Source of the DNA: Armatimonadota bacterium
Lineage (GTDB): Bacteria > Armatimonadota > HRBIN16
Direction of reading: 5' to 3'
NCBI GenBank assembly: GCA_026003175.1
Contig: BPGT01000001.1
Location: 1,092,839-1,156,838, forward strand
DNA length: 64,000 bases
A model generated the notes under the pieces. It was given only the letters and a program-made list of their open reading frames with translations. It searched no databases and had not been told where the DNA came from. Of this stretch, positions 7,598-17,298 are shown in pieces. The number at the start of each line of letters is the position of its first letter. Position 1 is the stretch's first letter. The translations under genes and the position numbers were made by a program.

Positions 7598-8443
7598 CTA
7601 TGACTTCGTGCCTTTCCACTCCACCCAGCGGGCGTACAGTTCCCTCCGAGGTACGCCATAGCGCTTTGCCGCTTCCCTTAGAGCTTCCTTCTCGTTCATG
7701 CCCTGGGCGAGCAGCTGCTGCACTATCTGCAAGGGGTCCTCGGTGGAAAAGGTGGGTTCCTCTTCCGGCGGCAGGAGAATCAGCGTGAACTCGCCACGAG
7801 GGGGAGTCTGTTCAAAGTGTGCCAGCCATTCACTCACTCTGGCGAAGTGCGCCTCTTCGAACTGCTTGGTCAGCTCACGGGCGATGAACAGCTCGCGGTC
7901 GCCCAGTACCTCCAGCACATCCCGAAGCAGGCTGCACAGCCGATGAGGCGCCTCGAACCATATCACCGCCCTGCGCTCATTTGCCAACGTTTGCAGATAC
8001 GCACGCCGTTCCTTCGTCTTGCGCGGAGGGAAGCCGTCGAATGCGAAACGTCCTTCTGCTAATCCCGCGATGCTCACCGCTGCCGTCACCGCTGACGCGC
8101 CAGGCACGCATATCACCGATACCCCTTTCTCGCGGGCGCGGCGAATCAACGCGCTACCCGGATCGCTGAGTGTGGGCGTACCCGCATCGGTGACCAGTGC
8201 AATGCTCTCACCCGCTTGCAGACGCGCTACCAACTGCTCGATTTTGGCGGGGGGCGAGTACTCGTGCAGGCTGGTAAGGGGAGTGTGGATGTCGTAATGG
8301 CTCAGCAGTTTGCGCGTGACGCGAGTATCTTCCGCTGCGATAAGGCTCACCTCGCGCAGCACGCGCAAAGCACGCAGGGTAATGTCCTCCAGGTTGCCGA
8401 TGGGCGTTGCTACCACATACAGTGTGCCCGCAGCGCTTACCAC
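7598..8443 (-). CDS. rsmI: 16S rRNA (cytidine-1402-2'-O)-methyltransferase
   Basis: A 281-aa tetrapyrrole-methylase-fold enzyme that 2'-O-methylates C1402 in the decoding centre of 16S rRNA using S-adenosylmethionine. Diagnostic motifs are LYVVATPIGNLEDIT at the start, AEDTRVTRKLLSHY, LVTDAGTPTLSDPG and VPGASAVTAA. The C-terminal extension (~230-281) is the usual RsmI helical tail. The start is GTG at 8441-8443, seven bases inside the end of the upstream gene, so translation is probably coupled. Confidence 0.95.
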   Translation of the reverse strand: MVSAAGTLYVVATPIGNLEDITLRALRVLREVSLIAAEDTRVTRKLLSHYDIHTPLTSLHEYSPPAKIEQLVARLQAGESIALVTDAGTPTLSDPGSALIRRAREKGVSVICVPGASAVTAAVSIAGLAEGRFAFDGFPPRKTKERRAYLQTLANERRAVIWFEAPHRLCSLLRDVLEVLGDRELFIARELTKQFEEAHFARVSEWLAHFEQTPPRGEFTLILLPPEEEPTFSTEDPLQIVQQLLAQGMNEKEALREAAKRYGVPRRELYARWVEWKGTKS

Positions 8444-10470
8444 GGCATCATCACCTTCACCGCGAAGCGGGTCTGCGTACTGGAGGCGTTTGGGTCGCCG
8501 AAGATGAGGAAGATGTCCGTACCACGACGCACCTGCTGGCGGTAGGTGAGATAGAAGGTGTTTATCTCTTCGAAGCCTCCGAACCGACTACCTCTGCCAA
8601 TATAGCGTCCGCCGATGCTATGTTCGGCGTCGATGTCGTAATTCAGCGTGGCGATGAGCTGGTGCAGGTTACGATCAGGGGTAGTAGGGTCATGGTAGAG
8701 AATCTGGCTCTGCTCGTACTCCACCTGCAGGCGCAGTCGCCTGGTGAAGGGAATACCCTGCGAGAATCGCCAGAAGAGGCTATCTCCGCCCGCCTCTTTC
8801 CCGAACGACACCATCATCCCACCGGAATTGTACAGCTTGCGGTAGTTCCACGACGTGCTGAACTGCAGAATGCGGTCGCGGTAGGGCGGGCGGTGATACA
8901 GCTGCCCAAACACCGAGAGAGCGATATCGTTGTGTAGCACGGCGGAACCCCAAACGCCGACGGCTTCGTCGAATACTCCTCCGTCCAGTTTCCATCGTTG
9001 GAGAACAGAGATGCTGGCGATAAGCTCCTGGAGTGGGCGATTCTGCCAGTGGTTTTCATAGAGAACAGACGCATCGTAACCTCGAAAGCCCACTTCTGGC
9101 GCGTAGCCCAGTGTGGGGTTAAAAGTACGAGAGGTCTGTTGTATCCGTCCGCCGAAGCTGATGCGCCCGTCTCCCCGGTATCGCCAGAAGCTGAGAGCCA
9201 TCTTCTCGCCGACGGGCATGTTTTGCCCAGAGGTGCGGAAGTAGAGCGCGCTGATGGCTGCATAGCCGTCCTGAAAAGCGGGAAAGGCAACCGCTCCTGC
9301 GCCGATGGCGGTGGCGTGTACCCCCGGGCGGTCATCGCGCACGAATTGCACCTCCGTGCGCGAGCGGTCGGTTATCTGGTAGCCTATCCGTCCGACAACC
9401 GCCCGTTGTTCGCTGCCTGTGGTGGCAAGCGCACCGTAGCTCCACTTACCTACCGCACCGAAGGATTTCAGCGCGGCGTCCACCATCTGCAGGTTTCCGC
9501 TGTAGAAGAGGGTGGTATCGGGAAAGAAAGCGTCTCCCTCAATGAAGAAAGGGCGTGTCTCCGGCACAATACGCGGCACGTAGCTGAAGGAGACACTGTC
9601 CACCTCCTGTGCGATGTTCTTGAAGTCGGGATTGAGCGTCAACAGGCTGGTAATCCCTCCGCGCGAGGTAAGTTTCACATCCAGCCCACTGCGCCACTCG
9701 ATGTTTCCCGAGGTGCTGTCCAGCTGCGTGTAAGGCAGGATAACGGGCGGTGGCAACACTTCTGGAGCCTGTATCCCCTGCCATCGGGCGCGTTTGAGCA
9801 CGTCGAAGGTGATGCCCATGTTCGGATAGTAGTAGGTCACACCCAGACGGGGTATGTAGCGAGAGAGGACGACGCCGAACTGTCGTTGCCCGCGCGGGAT
9901 GCGTAACATCCGAAATGGGATAAACATCTCCACGCTCCAGCCACGCTCGTGGCGAGCCGCCGCCGCTTTCCAGTCACCGCGCCACTGCACATTGCTCGCG
10001 CTGCCACCGGGTATCTGGTCAAACTGCGTACCAAGCGGATTGACACGGAAGAGATAGGGTTCAATGTCCTGTCCGGTGGGTTCCACCAGCAGTTCCACGT
10101 AGTCATCCTTCGAGAGGTCGGCGTTTCGGCGAACTTCCTGTGCTTGAATCCGCTCCGGCTCGGGGTCGTAGCAGTCGAACGCGGCATAAATCCCCTCGGA
10201 AGCATAAGCGAGGAAAGCAGTGGTGGGCATATCGGCTTCGCGCTGTTCTTTCAAATACCAGAAGGGGGCGATTCGTGTTGCACCATCCCATTCCCCGGGG
10301 GAGAGAACGCCGTCGATGGCAGGTGAGCGCGGCAGCTGTTGTGCTGGTATGACAACGATGCCAGGTTCGGTGCTCTTTCCTCCCGCTGCTGCCAGCCCGC
10401 CGAGAATCAGTACCCCCTCGAGAATCAGCAGACAATTCCAGAGTAACGCTTTCTTGCGAACCGGGTTCAC
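8437..10470 (-). CDS. Secreted CBM9-like / DUF5916 outer-membrane barrel protein
   Basis: A 677-aa protein with a signal sequence (~1-30), a carbohydrate-binding family 9-like beta-sandwich (~40-240; begins IDGVLSPGEWDGA, then FLAYASEGIYAAFDCYD) and a long beta-rich C-terminus of the DUF5916 type (~250-677), which is thought to form an outer membrane barrel. The end has alternating aromatic strands. GTG start at 10468-10470 with AGAGG upstream. It is often found as a lone cell-surface protein in sugar-degrading bacteria; its cargo is unknown. The gene overlaps rsmI by 7 bases. Confidence 0.75.
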   Translation of the reverse strand: MNPVRKKALLWNCLLILEGVLILGGLAAAGGKSTEPGIVVIPAQQLPRSPAIDGVLSPGEWDGATRIAPFWYLKEQREADMPTTAFLAYASEGIYAAFDCYDPEPERIQAQEVRRNADLSKDDYVELLVEPTGQDIEPYLFRVNPLGTQFDQIPGGSASNVQWRGDWKAAAARHERGWSVEMFIPFRMLRIPRGQRQFGVVLSRYIPRLGVTYYYPNMGITFDVLKRARWQGIQAPEVLPPPVILPYTQLDSTSGNIEWRSGLDVKLTSRGGITSLLTLNPDFKNIAQEVDSVSFSYVPRIVPETRPFFIEGDAFFPDTTLFYSGNLQMVDAALKSFGAVGKWSYGALATTGSEQRAVVGRIGYQITDRSRTEVQFVRDDRPGVHATAIGAGAVAFPAFQDGYAAISALYFRTSGQNMPVGEKMALSFWRYRGDGRISFGGRIQQTSRTFNPTLGYAPEVGFRGYDASVLYENHWQNRPLQELIASISVLQRWKLDGGVFDEAVGVWGSAVLHNDIALSVFGQLYHRPPYRDRILQFSTSWNYRKLYNSGGMMVSFGKEAGGDSLFWRFSQGIPFTRRLRLQVEYEQSQILYHDPTTPDRNLHQLIATLNYDIDAEHSIGGRYIGRGSRFGGFEEINTFYLTYRQQVRRGTDIFLIFGDPNASSTQTRFAVKVMMPW

Positions 10471-10537
10471 CTTTATCTGAACCTCTGGTTATGATTTGCG
10501 GCTCTGCGAAGTATCCTACAACACCAGAGCATGGCTG

Positions 10538-11779
10538 TCAACAGCTCTTTGACGGTATTCGGCGTGCGCTCCACGCGCCCAGAGCTACCATCACCGCAGT
10601 GGTAACAAACGCCGCCGGGTAACCAGCCCAGCTCACAATCAGCCCACCGATAAAGGGCGCGGTAGCAGCGGGCAGGTTCATGAAGTTCTGCAGGGCAATA
10701 TATGTCGGTCGCTCGGCAGGTGGCGCGATGGAAAGAATGGCGTTGGTGAAGGCGTTCCACAAGCTCCATCCCAGCGCACCCAGACAGCCAAACACCAGCA
10801 CGAACCCCCACGCAACCGGCATGACCAGAGCCGCCAAAGGCGGAACCAGTGCAAGCGATACCACCACCTGCAGAGCACGCACCGCGCCGAAGCGGTCTGC
10901 CATCCACCCCCAGAGCGGTCCGGTGATGACCGCGCCTGCCGTCTGTGCAGTCAGGTAAATCGCCACGTACGATTCGGGTAAACCGAAACGCTCTCGTGCA
11001 TACAACACGTAAAAACTGGATGCGACACCCCCACCTGCCAGCAAAAATTGCGTGGTGAGCACCCAGCGCAAGGCGGGGTCATCACGCCAGAGGGCAGGGA
11101 TGCGGCGAAGGTGCTCCCAGAAGGTACGATCCGGGTCCGCTTGCGGAGGAGTGTCCGGTTCGTGTATCAACAACAGCATGAGGAGCGAAAGAAGTAACCC
11201 GGTCGCCATCAGCAAGAGGAGCAGGGCGTAGTTCTGGGGGAACTCCAGCGAGCGCAGGCTCAACACCTTGCTGACCAGCACCGGCGCAACCAGCGCAGCC
11301 AGCGAGGAAACGGTCTGCATCGCCCCGAAGAACCGTCCGCGTATCGTTTCCGGCACCGACTTGCCGATAATCTCCGTCCACGGCACGATGCTGAACCCGT
11401 CGGTGAAGATGAACAGCAGGCTGAAGAAGACGAACGCCCACAAAGCCAGCGCATAGTTTTTCCCGTAGAACCACACCAGCAGAAACAACAGGAACATGGG
11501 CAGCCTGCCGATAAGGCAGGCGGTGATAAGGAACGGCTTCACCCGCCTTTTGCCGTGCACGCGGTGGGCGACGTATGGCTGAGGTGCAAACAGCACCAGC
11601 AATCGCAACCCGCTAATCAGTCCGATCAGTTTGGGCGAAGCTCCCAGCTCCCGCAGGAACTGTGGCATGACGGTGGTGGGGTCGAAGCATGAAAACCCCA
11701 TCATGAAGAACGCCACATCACCGATGATGGCGATGATGTTGCGCCGGACGGCTGATGGAGCAGCAGTGGGGTAGCTCAT
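10538..11779 (-). CDS. Major facilitator superfamily transporter
   Basis: A 413-aa polytopic protein with about 12 membrane helices. The MFS loop between TM8 and TM9 is visible as GPLWGWMADRFGAVRAL (~residues 290-306). Charged loops HRVHGKRRVKP (~70-80) and EIIGKSVPETIRGRFFG match the N-terminal half. The substrate is unknown; the closest appearance is to uncharacterised MFS members of sugar-degrading bacteria. The ATG overlaps the stop of the upstream gene (ATGA at 11776-11779), implying coupled translation. Confidence 0.85.
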   Translation of the reverse strand: MSYPTAAPSAVRRNIIAIIGDVAFFMMGFSCFDPTTVMPQFLRELGASPKLIGLISGLRLLVLFAPQPYVAHRVHGKRRVKPFLITACLIGRLPMFLLFLLVWFYGKNYALALWAFVFFSLLFIFTDGFSIVPWTEIIGKSVPETIRGRFFGAMQTVSSLAALVAPVLVSKVLSLRSLEFPQNYALLLLLMATGLLLSLLMLLLIHEPDTPPQADPDRTFWEHLRRIPALWRDDPALRWVLTTQFLLAGGGVASSFYVLYARERFGLPESYVAIYLTAQTAGAVITGPLWGWMADRFGAVRALQVVVSLALVPPLAALVMPVAWGFVLVFGCLGALGWSLWNAFTNAILSIAPPAERPTYIALQNFMNLPAATAPFIGGLIVSWAGYPAAFVTTAVMVALGAWSARRIPSKSC

Positions 11780-12381
11780 TCGGCGACCTTTTGCAGCTCC
11801 TCCAGCAACTGCAGGGTGCGGGGAGCGAGCAACACCTCCTGCGTGAAGAATTCACCCAGTTCTCGTTTACTCGCCTTGTCCACGTCCGGACGGCGTGCAG
11901 CGCGCATCTGCTCTCGCGACCAGTTGTGAATAGTCTGCTTCTGTGTGTCCGAAAGGATGCCGTCCAGCTTTGCCCACAGGGTGCGCACCACCTGGTCCAC
12001 CGTTTTGATGCGCAGTTGTACGGCGGCGCTGTCTGCCTCGCGTAGCTTCTTGCGCAGTTCGTCGGAAGGGGTCTTGCCCTTTAACGCTTCTTTCCTCGCC
12101 GCCAGTATCTCCTCGCGCATCTGCAGCAGAGCCTGCGCGTTGCGTTCCTCCATGCGCATCAGGTCGGCTTGTGCTTGCTCCAGCAACGGCTTGATTTTGC
12201 CTATCTGTTCCTTGTTCAGCTTGAGAGGCGTCAGCACCAGCAGCAGGTCGATGTCCGCCAGCGCGGTGAGCACCTCATTCGCCTTTTGCACCGATTCGGG
12301 GACTTTGGGGGGCTGCGCCTGTGCTGCCAGCAGCAAACATGCCGTCAGCAAGAGAGCCGTCATGGTATTGTTGTTCCTCAT
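11776..12381 (-). CDS. Exported helical protein of unknown function
   Basis: A 201-aa protein with a signal peptide (~1-22, [14 protein letters not shown]) followed by an almost wholly helical, Gln/Glu/Lys-rich body. The pattern [20 protein letters not shown] resembles the LTxxQ-type helices of the Spy/CpxP periplasmic chaperone class, but no canonical LTxxQ is present. Thus a periplasmic chaperone-like role is only a guess. GGAGG lies nine bases before the ATG. Both ends overlap its neighbours by ATGA, so it is locked between a peroxiredoxin and an MFS gene. Confidence 0.6.
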   Translation of the reverse strand: MRNNNTMTALLLTACLLLAAQAQPPKVPESVQKANEVLTALADIDLLLVLTPLKLNKEQIGKIKPLLEQAQADLMRMEERNAQALLQMREEILAARKEALKGKTPSDELRKKLREADSAAVQLRIKTVDQVVRTLWAKLDGILSDTQKQTIHNWSREQMRAARRPDVDKASKRELGEFFTQEVLLAPRTLQLLEELQKVAE

Positions 12382-12854
12382 GGTTGTGCCTCCAGAGAGC
12401 GAACCGCCTCGATAACCTCTTCGACGTGACCGTCTACCTTCACTTTAGGAAAAACCCGGCGTACGACGCCCTCTTCATCTATCAGGAACGTGGTGCGCTC
12501 GATGCCCATGTACGTTCTGCCGTACTGCTTCTTCTCCTTCCACACGCCGTACAGCGTGGCAACCTGCGCCCCTTCATCCGCCAGCAAGGGGAAGTTCAGA
12601 CCGTACTTTTGTGCGAACTTCTGGTGCGACACCACACTGTCGGCACTGACTCCCAGAACCACCACGCCCATACTTTGCAGAGCGCCCAGATTATCCCGGA
12701 ACGAACAGGCTTCCTTCGTGCACCCGGGCGTATCATCTTTCGGATAGAAGTAAAGAACCACCTTTTTGCCTCGCAGGTCTGACAGGCGCACCGTGCTGCC
12801 GTCGGTTGCCGGAAGCGCGAAATCGGGGGCTGGTTGGCCTTCCGTTACACTCAC
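12378..12854 (-). CDS. bcp: Thioredoxin-dependent peroxiredoxin (BCP family)
   Basis: A 158-aa thiol peroxidase that reduces H2O2 and organic hydroperoxides with electrons from thioredoxin. The active site [17 protein letters not shown] holds the peroxidatic Cys in PxxxTxxC and a second Cys five residues later, the atypical 2-Cys (BCP/PrxQ) arrangement. The substrate loop [11 protein letters not shown] is at the N-terminus. I chose the GTG at 12852-12854 because GGAGG sits eight bases upstream. A TTG seven codons earlier would give a longer form without a ribosome binding site. First gene of the minus-strand run down to rsmI. Confidence 0.93.
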   Translation of the reverse strand: MSVTEGQPAPDFALPATDGSTVRLSDLRGKKVVLYFYPKDDTPGCTKEACSFRDNLGALQSMGVVVLGVSADSVVSHQKFAQKYGLNFPLLADEGAQVATLYGVWKEKKQYGRTYMGIERTTFLIDEEGVVRRVFPKVKVDGHVEEVIEAVRSLEAQP

Positions 12855-13001
12855 CGCGTTCACCTCCAGTATCAAAGCATCGAGCTTATTCTACCAGAGA
12901 GCGAGCGAAATCCCAAGTGGTGCTCTGAAATCACCCAAGGGGAACAATCGCTTTATTTTGCATCGTAAAATACAATAAGATTTTTCAGGGAGGGCAATGC
13001 T

Positions 13002-14576
13002 ATGTTTGCGCACAGATGGCAAGGAGGTGCTTGGGTGTTCCTTGCTATATGCGTTCTCCTGTGTTTGCATACCGCACCGCTCACAGCACAAACGCTTACC
13101 CTGCTCGGCACACTGCCCGGACACGCTCGCAGTATCGCCAAGGACGTTTCCGGGAACGGAACAGTGGTCGTCGGGTTGTCGGAAACGGCGTCGGGGGTCA
13201 TACGACCTTTTCGCTGGACAATTGCGGAGGGGATGCGGGACATCGGTCCCTCGGATAGCAACCTCTCCATTGCATACGGCGTGTCGGCAGATGGCTCCAC
13301 TGTAGTCGGCTATATGATCCCCTCAGCGGGGGGCAGTTTCCGCGCTTTCCGGTGGCGCGCCGATACCGGTCTGCAAGACCTTGGCTTACTGCCGCTGGCT
13401 GGTTATACGGCGGGCATGGTGGCGCTGGCTACCTCGGCAGACGGCTCCGTTGTAGTAGGGTACGGCGTACATCGACGAGGGTACAAACGGGCTTTCTACT
13501 GGAGCCTGCAGGATGGTATACAACCTGTCCTGCCTTTTCCGAACGCGGATGTTGTCTACCAGACTATCGCCAATGGGGTATCGCTGGACGGCAGATATAT
13601 CGTTGGCTCAGCAGATACCGTGGCAAGCGACGACAATCGGATACACCGTGTCGGCTTTGTCTGGACGCGGGAAGGAGGCATACTCTCGCTTAACGGATTG
13701 CCGAGCACCACCCTGTACTTTGAGCGCAGCGTCGCCAACGCCGTCTCGTCGGACGGTACGCTTGTGGTAGGAGGCGCCCTGACGGAAACACTTGGATGGC
13801 ACTTCGGACGCTGGACAACAGACACAGGCTGGATAGTGACCCCTGTCGGAGACATCAACCAGAGCGAAGCCACCGACGTTTCCGCAAACGGCAAAGTGGC
13901 GGTAGGATGGATGAGAGTAAGTACGTCCGAACAGACCCATGCGGTTCGCTGGACTGAGGAACGAGGAGTAGAGGACCTGAACGTGGTGTATGCACCCCTC
14001 CTGCAAGGGGTGATACTTCAAAGGGCAGAAGCGATTTCCCCTGATGGGCGATACATCGTCGGGCAGGCGTTACTCCCTTCTGAGAATACTTACAGAGGCT
14101 TCCTGCTGGATACCGGGGAAAGCCAGCCCGCCGAAGTGCAGGGTACGGTGCACCTGGAGGGATTCGTGGGCAATACCACCTCATTACAGGGTGTAGTAGA
14201 AATGCGCTACCCGGGACAGGCAGACCCTGTTGCTCAGTACGCCGTGACGTTGAGTGAATCCGGCGGCTTTGACCTCATAACCTCACTGAACGGGATATGG
14301 GATGTTTCTCTGACTGTGCCGCGTTTCCTCAAACACACCATGAGCAGAGTGCCCGTCTTTGGGCGGCTGCGGCTGCAGGTCAATTTACTGAACGGCGACA
14401 TCGATGGGGATAATGAGGTCACGCTGTTCGATTTCGGTCGGCTGGTCGCCGCTTTGGGGAGTACCCCCGGCTCACCTCACTGGGATGAAACAGCGGACCT
14501 AGACGGGGACGGCGAGGTAACCCTGTATGACTTCGGCATTCTCGTGCGCAACTTTGGCAAGACAGGGGACGAGTAG
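13002..14576 (+). CDS. Secreted HAF-repeat protein with dockerin-like C-terminus
   Basis: A 524-aa exported protein (signal peptide ~1-29, cut after LTAQ). Residues ~40-365 carry about seven HAF-type repeats with the core (V/I)SxDGxxVVG (examples VSADGSTVVGYM, TSADGSVVVGYG, ISPDGRYIVGQA), likely a beta-propeller. Residues ~375-450 look like a carboxypeptidase-regulatory-like sandwich. The C-terminus holds two 12-residue calcium-loop segments (NGDIDGDNEVTLFDFG, then ADLDGDGEVTLYDFG) typical of type I dockerin-like modules, and ends RNFGKTGDE. GGGAGGG precedes the ATG. Probably displayed outside the cell; ligand unknown. Confidence 0.8.
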   Translation: MFAHRWQGGAWVFLAICVLLCLHTAPLTAQTLTLLGTLPGHARSIAKDVSGNGTVVVGLSETASGVIRPFRWTIAEGMRDIGPSDSNLSIAYGVSADGSTVVGYMIPSAGGSFRAFRWRADTGLQDLGLLPLAGYTAGMVALATSADGSVVVGYGVHRRGYKRAFYWSLQDGIQPVLPFPNADVVYQTIANGVSLDGRYIVGSADTVASDDNRIHRVGFVWTREGGILSLNGLPSTTLYFERSVANAVSSDGTLVVGGALTETLGWHFGRWTTDTGWIVTPVGDINQSEATDVSANGKVAVGWMRVSTSEQTHAVRWTEERGVEDLNVVYAPLLQGVILQRAEAISPDGRYIVGQALLPSENTYRGFLLDTGESQPAEVQGTVHLEGFVGNTTSLQGVVEMRYPGQADPVAQYAVTLSESGGFDLITSLNGIWDVSLTVPRFLKHTMSRVPVFGRLRLQVNLLNGDIDGDNEVTLFDFGRLVAALGSTPGSPHWDETADLDGDGEVTLYDFGILVRNFGKTGDE

Positions 14577-14647
14577 GCGCAACGCGGCACACGCTCATAG
14601 AACCTTTCCTCGGATCCTGCGTCATTAAGTGCAGGAGGTGAACGCAC

Positions 14648-15385
14648 ATGAAAAGACTGATGGTCATGTTCGCCGTGCTGGCGCTGGTAAGCACCGCGCT
14701 GGCGCAACCGGGTCCCGGCGGTCCGGGAGGACGCCGCGGGATGGGTCCCGGCATGGGGTTTTTCGGCATGGGCGGTGGCTTCGGGCTGTTGATGATGCCG
14801 GAGGTGCAGAAGGAGCTGGGCATCACCGAACAGCAGATGCAGCAGATCCAGCAGCTGATGATGCAGCAGCGTGAGCAGATGCAGGCGCTCATGCAGCAGA
14901 TGCGCGATGCCACCCCTGAACAGCGACAGCAGCTCATGCAACAGGCGATGCAGAAGTGGGATGAGGGCATTGGCAAAATCCTGCAACCTGCTCAGAAGAG
15001 CCGCCTGCGCGAGCTGCAGCTGCAGGCAGAAGGTGCGTCCGCACTGGTACGTCCCGATGTCGCGAAGGAGTTGAACCTGAACGAGGAACAGCGCAAGAAG
15101 ATAAGCGATATCACAACGCAGTACCGCCAGAAACAGATGCAGCTGTGGCAGCAGGGAGGCGGACCGGGCGTAGACCGCCAGGCACTCATGCAGCAGATGC
15201 AGCAGCTGCGCCAGCAGATGGATAAGGAACTGCTTGCGGTGCTTACCGCACAGCAGCAAGAACAGTGGAAGAAGATGCAGGGCAAGCCGTTCCAGTTCCC
15301 ACGTATGCCGGGGATGGGTCCCGGTATGCGCCGCGGGGGGGCGAATGAACCCGCAGGTGGCGCTGGCGGACCGCGCGAACTGTAA
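14648..15385 (+). CDS. Exported Met/Gln-rich protein, Spy/CpxP-like
   Basis: A 245-aa protein with a signal peptide (~1-19, LALVSTALAQ) and then a Gly/Pro-rich linker (GPGGPGGRRGMGPGMG). The helical body is very rich in Met and Gln, including ELGITEQQMQQIQQLMMQQ, with a second related segment ELNLNEEQRKKISDITTQY. These match the LTxxQ-style helices of Spy-family periplasmic chaperones and metal sensors. Its Met content could bind copper or other soft metals, which is an inference. TGCAGGAGGTG lies upstream of the ATG. Monocistronic by appearance; a hairpin follows. Confidence 0.65.
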   Translation: MKRLMVMFAVLALVSTALAQPGPGGPGGRRGMGPGMGFFGMGGGFGLLMMPEVQKELGITEQQMQQIQQLMMQQREQMQALMQQMRDATPEQRQQLMQQAMQKWDEGIGKILQPAQKSRLRELQLQAEGASALVRPDVAKELNLNEEQRKKISDITTQYRQKQMQLWQQGGGPGVDRQALMQQMQQLRQQMDKELLAVLTAQQQEQWKKMQGKPFQFPRMPGMGPGMRRGGANEPAGGAGGPREL

Positions 15386-15401
15386 TCGCAGGCAACCCGC
15401 A

Positions 15402-15425
15402 GGGGCAGACCTCTGCGTCTGCCCC
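15402..15425 (+). terminator. Hairpin after the Met/Gln-rich protein gene
   Basis: GGGGCAGAC (15402-15410) pairs perfectly with GTCTGCCCC (15417-15425) around a six-base loop. There is no T-run after it, so termination strength is uncertain. Confidence 0.4.
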
Positions 15426-15503
15426 ATTCTGGATACCTCTCCTCTTGCAATGATTCCCATGCAAGGTGTAAACTGAAGCAAAGGTGCACAGGGGGCGATA
15501 GAG

Positions 15504-16709
15504 GTGGCAGAGAGCACCGCCACGTTGCAAAAGGTCATATCCCGCACCGTGAAGCGAGCGCGCACAGGGCACATCCTGCGTGGAGTGTGTCTGGGCTGGC
15601 TTCTGGGAGCGGGGGCTGCTAGCCTGCTACTGGTGCTGGCATGGGCGATGCGCTGGGACATGCTCACCTGGTATCCTGTTAGTATGACAGCGGCGGCGAT
15701 GGTAGCCGGGCTGGTGTACGGCGCCACGCGAAAGGTAAGCGAACAACAGGTCGCCCTGTGGCTGGACAGGCAGGCGCATACCCAGGAACGACTGAGCACC
15801 GCGCAGTGGCTGTTGCAACGCGGGATACGCGATGAGATGGAGCACCTGCAACTGCAGGATGCCGAAACCTGTGCCGAAAGCCTGCATCTACACCGACTCG
15901 CCCGTGTTCCTGTACCTCGTTCCCTCTGGGGAGCAATCGCGCTGACCGCGCTTGCCGTTTTCCTGTGGTTCGCCCCCGACATCGCATGGTTCCAGTCGCC
16001 GCAAACCCGTCAGGAGAAACAAGCGATGCGCTCGGCTGGCGAGCGTGCGGAACAGCTGGCAAAGGAGTGGCGCAAGCAGGCGACCGGTCAGGACAGGGAG
16101 AAGATGCGTCGGCTTGCCGCGCAGCTGGAAGCACTGGCGAAGCAGATGAAACGCGCCCGCCTGAGCAAGCGCGAAGCGATGGTGAAGATGTCGCGCCTGC
16201 AACGCGAGGCGGAAGAGCAACAGCGCCGACTGGCGGAGGCGAACTCGGGCAAGCCCCTGCAGCGCGCCCGCGATGAGTTCCTGAACGCACGCGCGGTACA
16301 ACAGCAGCTTCAGCAGGCGAAGATGGAGCGCGAGCTGAGCGCACGCCTGCAGAACGCCTCTATGAAAGGCGGACAAAACACCTTTGCTTCAGTGCGAAAC
16401 GCCGCGCTGAACAAGCCCGTCTCCTCTACCCCCTTCGCCAACGAGATGGCAACGCAGATGGCTCTCGCGCTCTCTCAGCAGGATGCCCAGAAGCTGGGCG
16501 AATTGTTACAGCAAATCGCACAGCAGTGGAACAACCTCTCTGCTGAAGAGCGCAAGAAGCTGCAAGAACTACTGCGCGAGCTGGCGAAGGCGCTGAACAA
16601 CACAAACCTGGATGCCGCCTCCAAAGAGCTGCTGGAAGCGTTAAAGAACATGCAGATTGGCGACCTACAAAAAGCCATCAGGTGGATAAAGAAAGCGGGC
16701 GGCACTTGA
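15504..16709 (+). CDS. Membrane protein with long coiled coil (DUF4175-like)
   Basis: A 401-aa protein with two or three membrane segments in the first third (~26-50, ~58-78, ~140-160) and then a charged helical region (~170-395) rich in Lys, Glu, Gln and Arg. This shape resembles DUF4175-type proteins of the MoxR/VWA gene neighbourhoods, but no defining motif could be confirmed. GTG start at 15504 with AGGGGGC upstream. The next gene starts immediately after its TGA, so the two are coupled. Function unknown. Confidence 0.6.
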   Translation: MAESTATLQKVISRTVKRARTGHILRGVCLGWLLGAGAASLLLVLAWAMRWDMLTWYPVSMTAAAMVAGLVYGATRKVSEQQVALWLDRQAHTQERLSTAQWLLQRGIRDEMEHLQLQDAETCAESLHLHRLARVPVPRSLWGAIALTALAVFLWFAPDIAWFQSPQTRQEKQAMRSAGERAEQLAKEWRKQATGQDREKMRRLAAQLEALAKQMKRARLSKREAMVKMSRLQREAEEQQRRLAEANSGKPLQRARDEFLNARAVQQQLQQAKMERELSARLQNASMKGGQNTFASVRNAALNKPVSSTPFANEMATQMALALSQQDAQKLGELLQQIAQQWNNLSAEERKKLQELLRELAKALNNTNLDAASKELLEALKNMQIGDLQKAIRWIKKAGGT

Positions 16710-17147
16710 ATGTCTGCAGGCAAGTGCGCGCTGGATGCGCGCCAGTGGGCGGAGATGGCGGCGTTGCTCGCTATGCTCAAGTCGGAGCTGGGCGGGATAC
16801 CGCTTGCGCAAGAATCGTACGAGAAGCGATTCGGCGGGGGACCGGGCATGCCAGCAACCGGTCCCAAAATAGAAAAACTGGAGTACCGCGCTCAGCAGGA
16901 TAAGGACACGGCAAGATTGAACGTAAAGGGTGGTAAGCCCACGCACGTGCCCGGCGTTGCCAGCGCACCGGGCGAGACGCCCGCCTTCGTGACGCACGGC
17001 GCACCAGACGCGGTAGCCAGCAGTATCCCCAGTGTGGAGGTTTACTTGCGATACCGGCGGGCAGCCGAAAGCGCACTGCAACGCGAAACCGTTCCGCCGG
17101 AGTACCGTCAGCCGGTGAAGAGGTACTTCGATTCGATTAAGCCGTGA
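16710..17147 (+). CDS. Hypothetical protein coupled to the coiled-coil membrane protein
   Basis: A 145-aa soluble protein whose ATG directly follows the TGA of the gene before it. The C-terminal segment SVEVYLRYRRAAESALQRE then VPPEYRQPVKRYFDSIKP resembles the ends of proteins found with DUF4175-like and VWA proteins (a short helix pair closing on RYFxSI). The N-terminal ~35 residues are helical and the middle is low-complexity (GGKPTHVPGVASAPGE), probably disordered. It may be a partner of the upstream membrane protein. Function not recognised. Confidence 0.55.
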   Translation: MSAGKCALDARQWAEMAALLAMLKSELGGIPLAQESYEKRFGGGPGMPATGPKIEKLEYRAQQDKDTARLNVKGGKPTHVPGVASAPGETPAFVTHGAPDAVASSIPSVEVYLRYRRAAESALQRETVPPEYRQPVKRYFDSIKP

Positions 17148-17298
17148 TACCTGTTTATCCCTTTGCAGCTTTTTGTGCTCTTTAGATTATATGTATTTAG
17201 AACCGCCTTTTTATGTTCCATATCGTCAGCTTTGTTTTATGATTACTAATCCCGTTTGATGGGCGCCGCGTCTACCGGTAGAGGAAGGAGGGACACCG

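Noticed and set aside
12948-12976. Possible promoter before the HAF-repeat gene (TACAAT at 12971-12976)
   Set aside because: No acceptable -35 at 16-18 bases; not reported as a feature.
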